Part shown: positions 16,796 through 25,851 of the stretch, piece by piece
Layout: each line of letters opens with the position of its first letter
Numbering within the stretch: position 1 is the first letter of the stretch
From: an uncultured Eggerthellaceae bacterium
GTDB lineage: Bacteria > Actinomycetota > Coriobacteriia > Coriobacteriales > Eggerthellaceae
Reading direction: 5' to 3'
Length of the DNA stretch: 62,891 bases
NCBI GenBank assembly: GCA_910588095.1
Contig: CAJUQH010000011.1
Location: 1-62,891 of the forward strand
Made by a program: the position numbers and the translations under genes
The notes under the pieces: model-generated
What the model was told of the DNA's origin: nothing
The model's input: the letters and a program-made list of their open reading frames with translations, nothing else
The model's database searches: none

Positions 16796-17581
16796 GTGGA
16801 GTGGACCTTGTACGACCAGCTGATCGAAGGAATCCCCGAAGAAGTGCAGGTTCGCGACTACGCGCTCGGATTATGCTGGAGCTATGTCGAGGCCGAAAGC
16901 GCGATGGGGGTGTCATACACCTGCCGCGGAGGCAGCACCCAGCCCACCTGCTGCCGCGATTTCCGCGGCCTGCCGTTGCGCGAGCTTGCGACGCTGTCCA
17001 AATCGTGGCGCTTCGAAGAGGCGACCCTTGGAGTGGCGGCGCTCAATGCCTGGTATGGGCAACGTCGTTTGGTGGACGCCTTGGGCGCCGCCTATGACGC
17101 CCCCATCGAAATGCCTGACGGCACCTTGCGCAACCAGGATGCGTTCGAGGTGCTGAGGCCGCGCATCGAATCCCAGCGCGACGCGCGTGTCGTAGTGGTG
17201 GGGCATTTCCCCCACGTAAGCCGCATAGCCGAGTACGCGCAGCTCACCGTGCTGGAGCGAAGCTGCCGCGACGGCCTCGACATTCCCGACCCAGCCTGCG
17301 AGTTCTTGCTGCCCACAGCCGACTTCGCCTTCATAACCGGCGTGACGCTGGAGAACAAGACGGCCCCGCGGCTCTTGGAGCTGGCTCGCGAAGCATTCGT
17401 GACCATGGTGGGGCCTTCGGTGACCATGGCCCAGCCATTGCTGGATGCGGGCGTCGACATGGCGGCTGGCAGCATCGTGATCGACCCCGACCGGGCGCGA
17501 TTCGCCGTCAAGTCGGGTGGCGCGATGCCCTTCGGCAGCGCATTGCAGATGGTCACCATCGGCGCGCAGCGCACTGCCTAG
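16796..17581 (+). CDS. DUF364/DUF4213 heavy-metal-chelation-domain protein
   Basis: A 261-residue protein starting at GTG 16796, with AAGGAGG eight bases upstream; the frame is open upstream but lies over the opposite NTPase gene. The N-terminal DUF4213 part (YALGLCWSYVEAESAMGVSY) precedes a Rossmann-like C-terminal DUF364 domain (ARVVVVGHFPHVSRI, then FAFITGVTLENKTAPRLL). The family recurs beside FecCD transporters and molybdenum-related genes, and is thought to bind metal or a metal cofactor; no biochemical role is established to my knowledge. The promoter shares the GAGGATAAT motif. Confidence 0.75.
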   Translation: MEWTLYDQLIEGIPEEVQVRDYALGLCWSYVEAESAMGVSYTCRGGSTQPTCCRDFRGLPLRELATLSKSWRFEEATLGVAALNAWYGQRRLVDALGAAYDAPIEMPDGTLRNQDAFEVLRPRIESQRDARVVVVGHFPHVSRIAEYAQLTVLERSCRDGLDIPDPACEFLLPTADFAFITGVTLENKTAPRLLELAREAFVTMVGPSVTMAQPLLDAGVDMAAGSIVIDPDRARFAVKSGGAMPFGSALQMVTIGAQRTA

Positions 17582-17683
17582 CGCCTCAGCGTCGCAAGCT
17601 GCGGACAAGCGGCCCAGGGCATGGCCGGTTGCGCAACGCCGCAATCGCCGCCCTGTACGAGCCAGCCCCGCCCCGACGGCCCG

Positions 17684-18157
17684 CTACGCCGCCACCTGGT
17701 GATGCGGAATGGCCTGGAGACCGAACATCTGGTTGCGCACCGCCACGTGGCCGTTCACGCCCTCGATGAACTCCGCGTGCAAGTCGAGCAGCGCCAGCCG
17801 CTCCGGCACCACGATGGCCGGGTTCTGCCGCAGCACCTCGCGGCGCGGCACCTGGCAATGGTGCAGCCGGCACACCTGCGGCCGCGCTTCCCACACCATG
17901 CACGTGCCCTCGTCCGATCGCAGCGGGCAGCAGCGGCGGTTGCGGTCGATGGGCCGCACGCCCTTATGTTCGATGCAGGCATGCATGGCGTCGCGCTCGG
18001 CCTTCGAAATGGCCAGCACGTTGAGCTCGCAGCACGTACCGCAGCAAGCGCAGTCGGGAAAGCTGTTATCGCCGTCGAAGCGCAGCGGCTCGACGGCACG
18101 AGCGCCAGCAGCGGCACCTTCGGCAGCTGCGGCGGGGGCAAGGGCGGCATCGGCCAT
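17684..18157 (-). CDS. YkgJ-family cysteine-cluster protein
   Basis: A 157-residue protein with an Ala-rich N-terminus and the zinc- or iron-binding cysteine cluster of the YkgJ/CxxCxxCC family: DCACCGTCCELNVL, then RRCCPLRSDEGTCMVW and RPQVCRLHHC. The function of the family is uncertain. It stands alone between two plus-strand genes; the ribosome binding site is weak. Confidence 0.75.
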   Translation of the reverse strand: MADAALAPAAAAEGAAAGARAVEPLRFDGDNSFPDCACCGTCCELNVLAISKAERDAMHACIEHKGVRPIDRNRRCCPLRSDEGTCMVWEARPQVCRLHHCQVPRREVLRQNPAIVVPERLALLDLHAEFIEGVNGHVAVRNQMFGLQAIPHHQVAA

Positions 18158-18312
18158 CTTTCATCAACCAACCTTCAGAAAACGTTCCGGCAATGCACGG
18201 GCGCGAACCCGCCCTCCCATCTTATGATGGAAGGGCCGCAACAGCGCCGCCCCGATAGGGGAAGCGGCGCCATGCGGCGGTGACCTGCACAAACCAAGAC
18301 AAGGAACCCTCT

Positions 18313-18463
18313 ATGGCAAGCAAAGGCCCCACGCCACGCCGCCCACGGCCGCGGGCATGGGTCCCACGGCGGCCTCGCGCTCATAGCCGAGGGATCGGCC
18401 AGCAACGAGCATCTGTTCGGCAAGCTCTACGGCACTGGCATGGCGCACGCGCTCGCGTTGTAG
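18313..18463 (+). pseudogene. small coding-like segment with apparent frameshift
   Basis: ATG at 18313 has AAGGA upstream, but its frame becomes Arg/Pro-rich. A second frame from about 18344 to a TAG at 18461-18463 reads SHGGLALIAEGSAS then NEHLFGKLYGTGMAHALAL, with strongly GC-rich third positions like real genes here. One base change near 18330-18345 would join them into a roughly 50-residue protein. No family recognised. The rest of 18158-18567 holds only the promoter of the TPR gene. Confidence 0.3.
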
Positions 18464-18567
18464 CGGCAGCCCGCTTGTGCGACAATCGGTGAAGGCTGCC
18501 CCACCCGCGAACCTGCCAGGCAGGCCGCATGCAGGCAGCCGCTTCACCCTGTGACGAAGGAGCGCAC

Positions 18568-20571
18568 GTGTTCGATCGTTTCCGCAAGAAGAAGCCCGCT
18601 AAATCCCCCGCCGAGCCGCCCGCGCGCAGCATGGGCGCGGTGCTCGACCGGTTCCTCGCAACGCCGTTGCCCGACGCCATCGACGGCCTGACCTTCCGCG
18701 TGTCGATGGCCACCCCCGAAGGCCCCGACTCCGTGAGCGATTTCGAGCGCTACGCAGCCCGCATGCTGGGCGAAGCTGGCGCCACCGGGGTGCGCGCCAT
18801 CGCCGCCGAGAACCCCCTCAGCCTCATACGACTGGACACCACCGGCCTGTTCTGGACCAAGTTCGACCGCGGCGAGCTCGATGCCGAGCAGGCCCATTGC
18901 GTGCTGTCCACCGAAGCGGCCCTCAACCGCCTCGAGCTCCTGAGCCGGGCCGCGGGCACCACCGGCGCGTCCTCGTTCGCCGCGAACCCGCCCGAGCACG
19001 CCTGCTCGGTGATGGATTGGGGCATCATCCGGTCGGTCGCCAACAGCGCCACCCAATGCTTCGACAAAGACCAGCCCGAGAACGGCCGGCTTTCCCTCAA
19101 TGGGGCCACAGGGCAGCATGGCGGCAACTGGGACGTGCTCACTCGCTTCTGCGAGCTCTGCGAGGGGGCGGTGCTGCCCTTTCGCCTGACGTACCGCGTG
19201 GATGCCGACATGGCGTCCAACATGATGAAGGTGCGCTTCATGGCGCCTGCCGCCGGGTTCTTCCCGCGCAGCCGCTGGGACGACGATGCCCAGCAATGGC
19301 GCGACATGACCGGCGAGCGCGCCCAAGCGGCGGCCGCCTACACGCTGCGGGTGGCCGTGCTCACCGCGGCCATGGCGTTCGGCACCAGCGTAGGGGTGCA
19401 GCGCGTGGTGGTCAACGCCCACGCCGACACGCTGGACGAGCCGGTGCTGCTCTCGCTGGAGTTCGAGCGCATGGCGTTCCTTATGCACACGCTGCCGGCC
19501 GTGGCCCGTCACGATTTCAGCGCAGAGGGAACGGAATGGGACTTCGGGCACCTGCTGACCTTGGCTGCTCCGAACCGGCACGCGTTCGACCTCGATTCCG
19601 AGGGCGGCCTGGGGCCCACGAACGCGCTCGACGACGGCATGCCCGACCTGCGCCCGCCCCTCGGCGAAGACACGCGCGCCGTGCCCTTCGACCTGGTGCC
19701 CGTGCTGCGCGCCGACGAGGTGCGCGATCTGGACGTGCTCAGCGTGCAGGACGAGGCGCTGGTCGAGCACTTCCGCGCCATCATGGCCGATAGCGAAGAC
19801 GCTCCCCTGCTGGCCATCGCCCAGCTGGAAGAGCTGCTGTCGTCCATCGAGGAGAAGGACCGCGAGGCGCGCCGCTCCGCCGACGGCGACCTGACGCCGC
19901 TGTACTGCCAGGGCGTGTACGCGCGCTACCTCATCAGCCTGGCTGAGGCCGACGAGAGCCAGCGGTTCTTCCGTGTGAGCGATGTGGGGTTCTCGGCGCG
20001 GACCGCCCTCTTGCAGCTCTACCTCGAACTAGGCGAGCACGATGCCGCCCTGGCCCAGGGGAAGGCCTGCGTCGCCATGGCGCCGTCGAGCCCGTCCGCC
20101 TACCAGGAGCTCGTGAACGCACTGGTAGCCCGCGACGATTACGCCGCCGTGGTGGACGCCGAGAAGCAGGCGCTGCGGCTGGTGGCGGCTCCGGACGAGA
20201 CGGCCTACCTGTACTACCGGCTTGCCTACGCGTTCTGGAAGACCGGCCAACACGACCTGGCGCTGGCGTGCTACCTGCGCGTGCCGCCCCACGTGCCCAT
20301 GGGCGAGATGGCCGCCACCGAGCGGGCCGAGCTCATGGCCGAGATGAAGCGCACCGACCTCGACGGCTTCGACCGCGATGCCGTGCTGCGAGCTGGCGGG
20401 GTGCCGCTAGCGCCCACCGATGAGGCGCAGGCGCTGCTCGCGGCAGCAGCCATACGGTTCTGCGACGCCGGCATCCCGCTGGCAGCTGCGCCCATGGCGG
20501 GCATGCTGGGGGCGCTGCGCCACGATGACGTGCTGGGCGCGCTCGGCCAATCGCTGCGGTACGGGGCATAG
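18568..20571 (+). CDS. large protein with TPR-like repeats, unknown function
   Basis: A 667-residue cytoplasmic protein. The GTG at 18568 with GAAGGA upstream gives a basic start (MFDRFRKKKPAKSP). Residues about 1-370 are an unrecognised mixed domain. Residues about 440-600 contain tetratricopeptide-like helices (ALLQLYLELGEHDAALAQG, YYRLAYAFWKTGQHDLALAC). TPRs usually mediate protein binding. Not in an obvious operon. Confidence 0.65.
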   Translation: MFDRFRKKKPAKSPAEPPARSMGAVLDRFLATPLPDAIDGLTFRVSMATPEGPDSVSDFERYAARMLGEAGATGVRAIAAENPLSLIRLDTTGLFWTKFDRGELDAEQAHCVLSTEAALNRLELLSRAAGTTGASSFAANPPEHACSVMDWGIIRSVANSATQCFDKDQPENGRLSLNGATGQHGGNWDVLTRFCELCEGAVLPFRLTYRVDADMASNMMKVRFMAPAAGFFPRSRWDDDAQQWRDMTGERAQAAAAYTLRVAVLTAAMAFGTSVGVQRVVVNAHADTLDEPVLLSLEFERMAFLMHTLPAVARHDFSAEGTEWDFGHLLTLAAPNRHAFDLDSEGGLGPTNALDDGMPDLRPPLGEDTRAVPFDLVPVLRADEVRDLDVLSVQDEALVEHFRAIMADSEDAPLLAIAQLEELLSSIEEKDREARRSADGDLTPLYCQGVYARYLISLAEADESQRFFRVSDVGFSARTALLQLYLELGEHDAALAQGKACVAMAPSSPSAYQELVNALVARDDYAAVVDAEKQALRLVAAPDETAYLYYRLAYAFWKTGQHDLALACYLRVPPHVPMGEMAATERAELMAEMKRTDLDGFDRDAVLRAGGVPLAPTDEAQALLAAAAIRFCDAGIPLAAAPMAGMLGALRHDDVLGALGQSLRYGA

Positions 20572-20633
20572 CTGGCGCTGGGCGCCGCCCGCGAAAGGCT
20601 TGCGAAAGCTCCGGAAGGCCCCGTTCGACAGGC

Positions 20634-21527
20634 TTACACCACCACGGCGGAGAAATCGAGGCCGATGGCGAGCTGGTCGCCTTCAAGCGCAGCCTCCACG
20701 CCTATGCCCATGGCGGCGCACAGCTCGGCCACCACCGCAAGCCCCAGGCCCGCGCCCGGCTTGGAGCGCGAAGGGTCGGCCCGGTAGAAGCGCTCGAACA
20801 GGCGGCTTGCATCCAACGCAGCCGGGTCGGCCACCTTGTTGGAGAAGGTCACCGTGGCCCCCTGCTGCGCTATGGTCGGGGCAGCGGTCCCGTAGCGCAA
20901 GGCGTTGGCCGTCATGTTCTCGAAGATGCGGTCCAGCGCGGCACGGTCGGCCATGACGGCAAGGCCCTCGTCAGCGAAGGCCACCTGCGGCTCCCAGCCA
21001 CGCCCCTCGAACGCCGGGTACTGCCCTGCCAGCACGTTGGCCAGCACCGGCAGCACCGCCACCGGCTGCACGTCCAACGCGAGCTCGGGGTCGCGCACCT
21101 GCGTGTACGAGAACAGCGAGCCCAGCAGCACCTCCATGGCGCCCAGCCGCTCCACCGCGCAAGCAAGATAGCGGTCGCGATCGGGGCCTTCCGGCTCGTC
21201 CAAGGCCAGCTGCACGTAGCCCTTGGCCCCAGCCAGCGGCGTGCGTATGTCGTGGGAGAGGCTGGCCAGCCCCTGCTGGAACTCGCGCTGGGCCTGAGCA
21301 GCCGCGCGCTTCTCGGCCCCGATCGCATCCAGCTCGGCGTTGACCGCCTGCGCCAGATGCGCGAACCCTGCGCCCGGCATCTGGGTGGTCAACCGCCCGT
21401 TGGATGCTCGGTCGCGGCTGCGCAGGAAGGCCGCCATGCGCTCGACCTCGTGCCGGTAAGCCCACGCCAAGAGCCCGGCTATCAGCAGCCCCAGCGCCGC
21501 CAGCACCATACCGCCCACCATGGGCAC
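20634..21527 (-). CDS. short sensor histidine kinase
   Basis: A 297-residue kinase with one N-terminal transmembrane helix (MVLAALGLLIAGLLAWAY) and no sensor domain. The HisKA phosphorylation site is LSHDIRTPLAG, the N box is ENMTANALRYG, and the G box is PGAGLGLAVV. The expected DxGxG segment is degenerate. This is the intramembrane-sensing type found beside antimicrobial-peptide ABC transporters. It is the last gene of the regulator–ATPase–permease–kinase cluster on this strand and should phosphorylate the response regulator at 23656-24411. Confidence 0.85.
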   Translation of the reverse strand: MPMVGGMVLAALGLLIAGLLAWAYRHEVERMAAFLRSRDRASNGRLTTQMPGAGFAHLAQAVNAELDAIGAEKRAAAQAQREFQQGLASLSHDIRTPLAGAKGYVQLALDEPEGPDRDRYLACAVERLGAMEVLLGSLFSYTQVRDPELALDVQPVAVLPVLANVLAGQYPAFEGRGWEPQVAFADEGLAVMADRAALDRIFENMTANALRYGTAAPTIAQQGATVTFSNKVADPAALDASRLFERFYRADPSRSKPGAGLGLAVVAELCAAMGIGVEAALEGDQLAIGLDFSAVVV

Positions 21528-21615
21528 CGCCTTCCTTCCGTCACGAGCCAGGCAGGGCCGGGCCTTCTGTCGCCCACGCCTCGCCTGGCATCTTAGCGCA
21601 CCTGCGGCGCGCGGC

Positions 21616-22530
21616 TCAGATGTCGCGCTTGCGGCACACAGCCATGGTCACGGCCACGCACATTGCCGCCCACAGGCCGCCCACCAGCAGCACGTGGCCC
21701 CATATGGGCAACCCAGGCACCGGCAGCCCGGTGTCGGCAGCCAGCAGCGTCGACGCGCTGTTCCCCAGCAGCTGGGTGCAGCTGTGCAGCAGCCACGGAG
21801 GCACGGTGCCCAGCCAGGGCAGCGCCGGCGCGAAGCCGGAGCACAGGCCGGCCACGACGGCGCCCGTCACCCCGGTGGATACCATCACCGCCAGCACCGT
21901 GCCGAGCCACTTGCTGCGCGTGAGCCACGTGACCACCGCCGCGATGAACGCATAGGCGCAAGACAGCAGCCAAGCAAGCCCCAGCCAGAGCGCCAGCTCG
22001 CCCGGGGTGCCGACCACTTCATAGGTGAAGCCGGCCACGGCGAAGGAGGCAGTGGTCACCGACGCGCACAGCCCCAGCATGATCGCCTGGATGAGCGCGA
22101 TGAACACCAGCTTCTCAGCGAAGTAGATGCGGCGCCCCCGCCGGCTCATGAGCAGGTTCTTGACGAAGCCGTGTTCGAAGTCGCTCACCAGGAACAAGGC
22201 CGCCAGCGCCGTGCCGAGCACGCCCAGCATGCCGCCGGTCAGGAACGTCTGGGCCCAGGTGTGCGTCAGGCTGTCCATGGCCTTGTCGTTGAGCGACGCC
22301 ATCTCGGCCATGTCCTCGTCCAGGTCGGCTTGGGCCTCGACCTGCTCGGCAGCGGTCAAGCCTGCGTTGTCGGCAGCCCGCTCGTTCACCATGACGGCGA
22401 AGTCGGGCGAGGCAACCCAGCTCAGCAGGGCTGCGCACGCGCTTATGCCCACCACGAGGACGGCAGTGAACACCCAGAAGTCGCCCCGGCGCACCAGGCG
22501 GTAGAAATCGGACTTAAGCAGGTTGAACAT
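21616..22530 (-). CDS. ABC-2 type transporter permease
   Basis: A 304-residue membrane protein with about six helices and a large external segment after the first helix (residues about 40-100). It has the style of bacitracin/lantibiotic resistance permeases (FNLLKSDFYRLVRRGDFWVF start; FEHGFVKNLLMSRRGRRIYF after helix 2). It overlaps the ATPase gene by 17 bases and functions with it, probably exporting or releasing an antimicrobial peptide. Confidence 0.82.
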   Translation of the reverse strand: MFNLLKSDFYRLVRRGDFWVFTAVLVVGISACAALLSWVASPDFAVMVNERAADNAGLTAAEQVEAQADLDEDMAEMASLNDKAMDSLTHTWAQTFLTGGMLGVLGTALAALFLVSDFEHGFVKNLLMSRRGRRIYFAEKLVFIALIQAIMLGLCASVTTASFAVAGFTYEVVGTPGELALWLGLAWLLSCAYAFIAAVVTWLTRSKWLGTVLAVMVSTGVTGAVVAGLCSGFAPALPWLGTVPPWLLHSCTQLLGNSASTLLAADTGLPVPGLPIWGHVLLVGGLWAAMCVAVTMAVCRKRDI

Positions 22531-23500
22531 GGCTGCCCCCTTCCATCAGCTCCACGAAGTAATCCTCCAGGTCGCGCTTCACCTCGGTGAACTCAAGCAC
22601 CGTCACGCCGTCGGCGTGGAGCCGCTGGGCCACCGCCTCGGGCTCGAAGCTGCCAGATACGTGCAGCGCCTGGTCGGGCTCCATGCGCAGCGTCGCCGCA
22701 GGGAATGCCTGCTCCAGCAGCGCCAACGTGCGCGCCGGGTCGGCTGTGCGCACCCGCAAGCTGTCGCCGCATTCCGCCCGCACCGCCTCGGCCGTCATCT
22801 CGCGCACCATGCGGCCCTGCGCGATGACGCCATAACGGGTGGCTATGCGGTCCAGCTGGTCAAGCACATGAGAGCTGATGACCATGGTCATGCCGAAGGA
22901 CTGGTTCAGCCGCATGAGCAGCTGGCGCATGGCGCGGGTGCCTTCGGGGTCGAGGCCGTTGAACGGCTCGTCGAGCAGCAGCAGGTCGGGCTGCCCGATA
23001 AGCGCCAGCGCGATGCCCAAGCGCTGCTTCATGCCCTGCGAGAACTTCTTGGCGCGCTTCCGCCCGGCGCCGTCGAGGCCCACCAGGCGCAGCGCCTCCT
23101 CGCAACGCTCGCGCGCATCGGGCAGCCCCAGGGCCAGCGCCTTGGCCATAAGGTTGTCGTAGGCGCCCAAGCTGGGCAGCAGGCCCGGCGCCTCGATGAG
23201 CGCGCCAAGCCGCTGGCGACCGTCGGTCGCTGCCCGCGAGTCGCGCGCCGCGTCCCCTACGGCCGCCCCCGTTGCTTCCAGCTCTGCCGTGCCCGTATCG
23301 GCCGGCGCGCCGAACAGCAGCACCTCACCTGCCGTAGGCCGCACGAGCCCGTCTATCATCTTCATGACCGTCGACTTGCCCGCGCCATTCTTCCCGACGA
23401 ACCCGTAGATGACTCCGGGCTGCACATGCATGGCAAAGTCGTCCACCACGCGCTGGCCGCGGTATTCCTTGGCCAAGCCGCGCGTTTCCATCACGTACAC
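22514..23500 (-). CDS. ABC transporter ATPase, BcrA/lantibiotic-protection type
   Basis: A 328-residue ATPase. Walker A is GKNGAGKSTVM, the signature FSQGMKQRLGIALAL, Walker B LLLLDEPFNGLDP, and the H-loop ISSHVLDQ. Between Walker A and the Q-loop there is an extra Ala/Asp-rich stretch of about 20 residues (DTGTAELEATG…). The C-terminal 100 residues are the usual accessory domain. A GTG at 23500 five bases after AAAGGAGA is the likely start; ATG at 23491 or 23524 is possible. Confidence 0.85.
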   Translation of the reverse strand: MYVMETRGLAKEYRGQRVVDDFAMHVQPGVIYGFVGKNGAGKSTVMKMIDGLVRPTAGEVLLFGAPADTGTAELEATGAAVGDAARDSRAATDGRQRLGALIEAPGLLPSLGAYDNLMAKALALGLPDARERCEEALRLVGLDGAGRKRAKKFSQGMKQRLGIALALIGQPDLLLLDEPFNGLDPEGTRAMRQLLMRLNQSFGMTMVISSHVLDQLDRIATRYGVIAQGRMVREMTAEAVRAECGDSLRVRTADPARTLALLEQAFPAATLRMEPDQALHVSGSFEPEAVAQRLHADGVTVLEFTEVKRDLEDYFVELMEGGSHVQPA

Positions 23501-23655
23501 GCTCTCTCCTTTCTTCGAAGCCATGGTACGCCTTCGAGTATGGAAGCCAAGGTTTGGGAAAGCCCTGGGGAACCTTTAAGATTCCTTGAAGATTCGCGTC
23601 CAACCTGAGCCGCTATGCCGCGCGTATGATGATGGGATGGGGAAGCAAGCGAGCG

Positions 23656-24411
<756 letters not shown>

Positions 24412-24488
24412 CCGGCCCCGCCTCCCCTTCTTCAAGCGTTGGAACGTGGCCTATCATACCAGCGGAAAGCCCCACCGCGCCGCACGCC

Positions 24489-24533
24489 GTCATCCCGAAC
24501 GAAGGGGCCGCAGGCCCCGGAGTCGAAGAATCC
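24489..24533. repeat. dispersed palindromic repeat, copy 1
   Basis: GTCATCCCGAACGAAGG, a GGCCGCAGGCC palindrome, then CCGGAGTCGAAGAATCC. Two more copies of this element lie inside the surface protein gene near 37.1 and 37.4 kb. This copy is intergenic. Confidence 0.7.
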
Positions 24534-24819
24534 GATAAATGGGGCGGAGGCGTCCAGCTTCCACGACACCTTATCTTCGACGCGACACCAGGCATGGGTG
24601 CTCGGCTTCCACGCTCCGCTTGCGGCCCTTGCGGGCCACTGCGCTCGCTCGTTTCAGCTTTCATATGCGCTCGCTTCGCTCGCTGGAAGCAGGAGCGCTG
24701 TCACGAGTCGCCCTCGCGCCCACGCCTGGCGTCTCTTTACTGCGAGCCCCACCCGCCGCGAATAAGGGCATGTTCCCTTCTTGTTCGTCGGCGGATTCCG
24801 AAAAACGCCCTTGCTCCTC
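24534..24819. other. non-coding stretch after the repeat
   Basis: About 290 bases without a convincing gene. It contains GCGCTCGCT(T)CG repeats and short inverted repeats, perhaps decayed sequence left by rearrangement of the neighbouring surface-protein gene. Confidence 0.4.
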
Positions 24820-25608
24820 TTAAAGGCAGAAGCACAGGATAATCCCCAGTTGAGAACTACCGTCAATGGATTGTTCGTTGTAGTTTCGAGAACCGTCAGG
24901 CATTATGCGACACCAGCTACTTGATTTTGTTTGCCAAGCAGAACGTGTCCACCAACGTACTGCGCTGTTGTCGAACGTTTTTATGGCTTGCTTATTTGGG
25001 CTTCCGCTATCGTTCTGGAAAGCCTGATATTGGACAACGCCTTTTTCGGCATCATTCCAATCAGAGAATCGCTGTCCAAGGATTTCAAAGGCGCTTGCAA
25101 GCCAAATAGTCTCATTCTCAGCCTTTTGCAGGTGACTTTCCGTTGCCCCGCCATAGAGTTGATGAGCCTTGTTAACCAGAGCAATCTTGCTTCGCAATGA
25201 AGGCCACGCATCAGGCTTGTTGTCCCACTTGGCCTTGGTGGCATCGGCTGCGCCCGCATCGTTGAGGTCCCACGCCAGAGGGTAGCTCGAGCGGTAGACC
25301 GCGATCTTGATGGTGGTGCCGGTTGCTGCGTCGCCTGTGCTGTCCGCTGCCTTGGCATCGGCAGGCTGCACCTCGGCTTCTGGAGCCTGCGAGTCCGTAC
25401 CTTCCGTGGCCGCCGCATCTTCTGGGCTCTCGGAGCCTTCCGCAGCATTCCCTGCGACCGTCCCGGCTATCGTTCCCGTCGGGCCATCATCGGCCCAGGC
25501 AAGGGGCACCATCGAGGACATGAGGGCGAACGCCGCGCAAGGCAAAAGCCCAGGCCCACCGAATCCCCAGGAAGCTTCCCCGAACCTAGGACTGTCGTTG
25601 GTTTCCAA
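24820..25608 (-). pseudogene. internally deleted, 5'-damaged surface-protein paralog
   Basis: The 262-codon frame joins two ends of the large surface proteins found at 33.9, 52.0 and 55.0 kb. The N-terminal part carries PLAWADDGPTGTIAGTVAGN, as in the 55-kb protein, and reaches KIAVYRSSYPLAWDLND. The C-terminal ~115 residues contain ETIWLASAFEILG, VQYQAFQNDSGS, WWTRSAWQ and the terminal CFCL, equivalent to the DUF6273-like end. The roughly 600-residue middle with InlB repeats is missing. The only start is a TTG without ribosome binding site, and the first 20 codons do not match the paralogs' signal peptide. Probably non-functional, but usable as a recombination donor. Confidence 0.7.
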
Positions 25609-25690
25609 AGCCGGGATATCCCGAGCTCAAGCTTGCCCGTCAGTCCCGCTCATCACTGCACCTCCCCACTCGTTCCTTTCCCGAAATTGC

Positions 25691-25722
25691 TGTAAAATCC
25701 GGAGAGCATTCCGGATTTTACA
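25691..25722. terminator. perfect 13-bp hairpin
   Basis: TGTAAAATCCGGA, GAGCAT, TCCGGATTTTACA. T-rich ends on both strands fit a bidirectional terminator, placed after the acyl-CoA ligase gene. An operator role for the palindrome is also possible. Confidence 0.6.
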
Positions 25723-25851
25723 AACAATCGCAGTCATCCCAGCTCAGATACCTTCCCCACACCATCCCCGAACGCAAAAAGAGCCCAGGGCGCACCCCAA
25801 GCTCCCTCGCGAACAAGCCCTGCACGGCAGGCGAAACGCCAGCGTCGCGCC

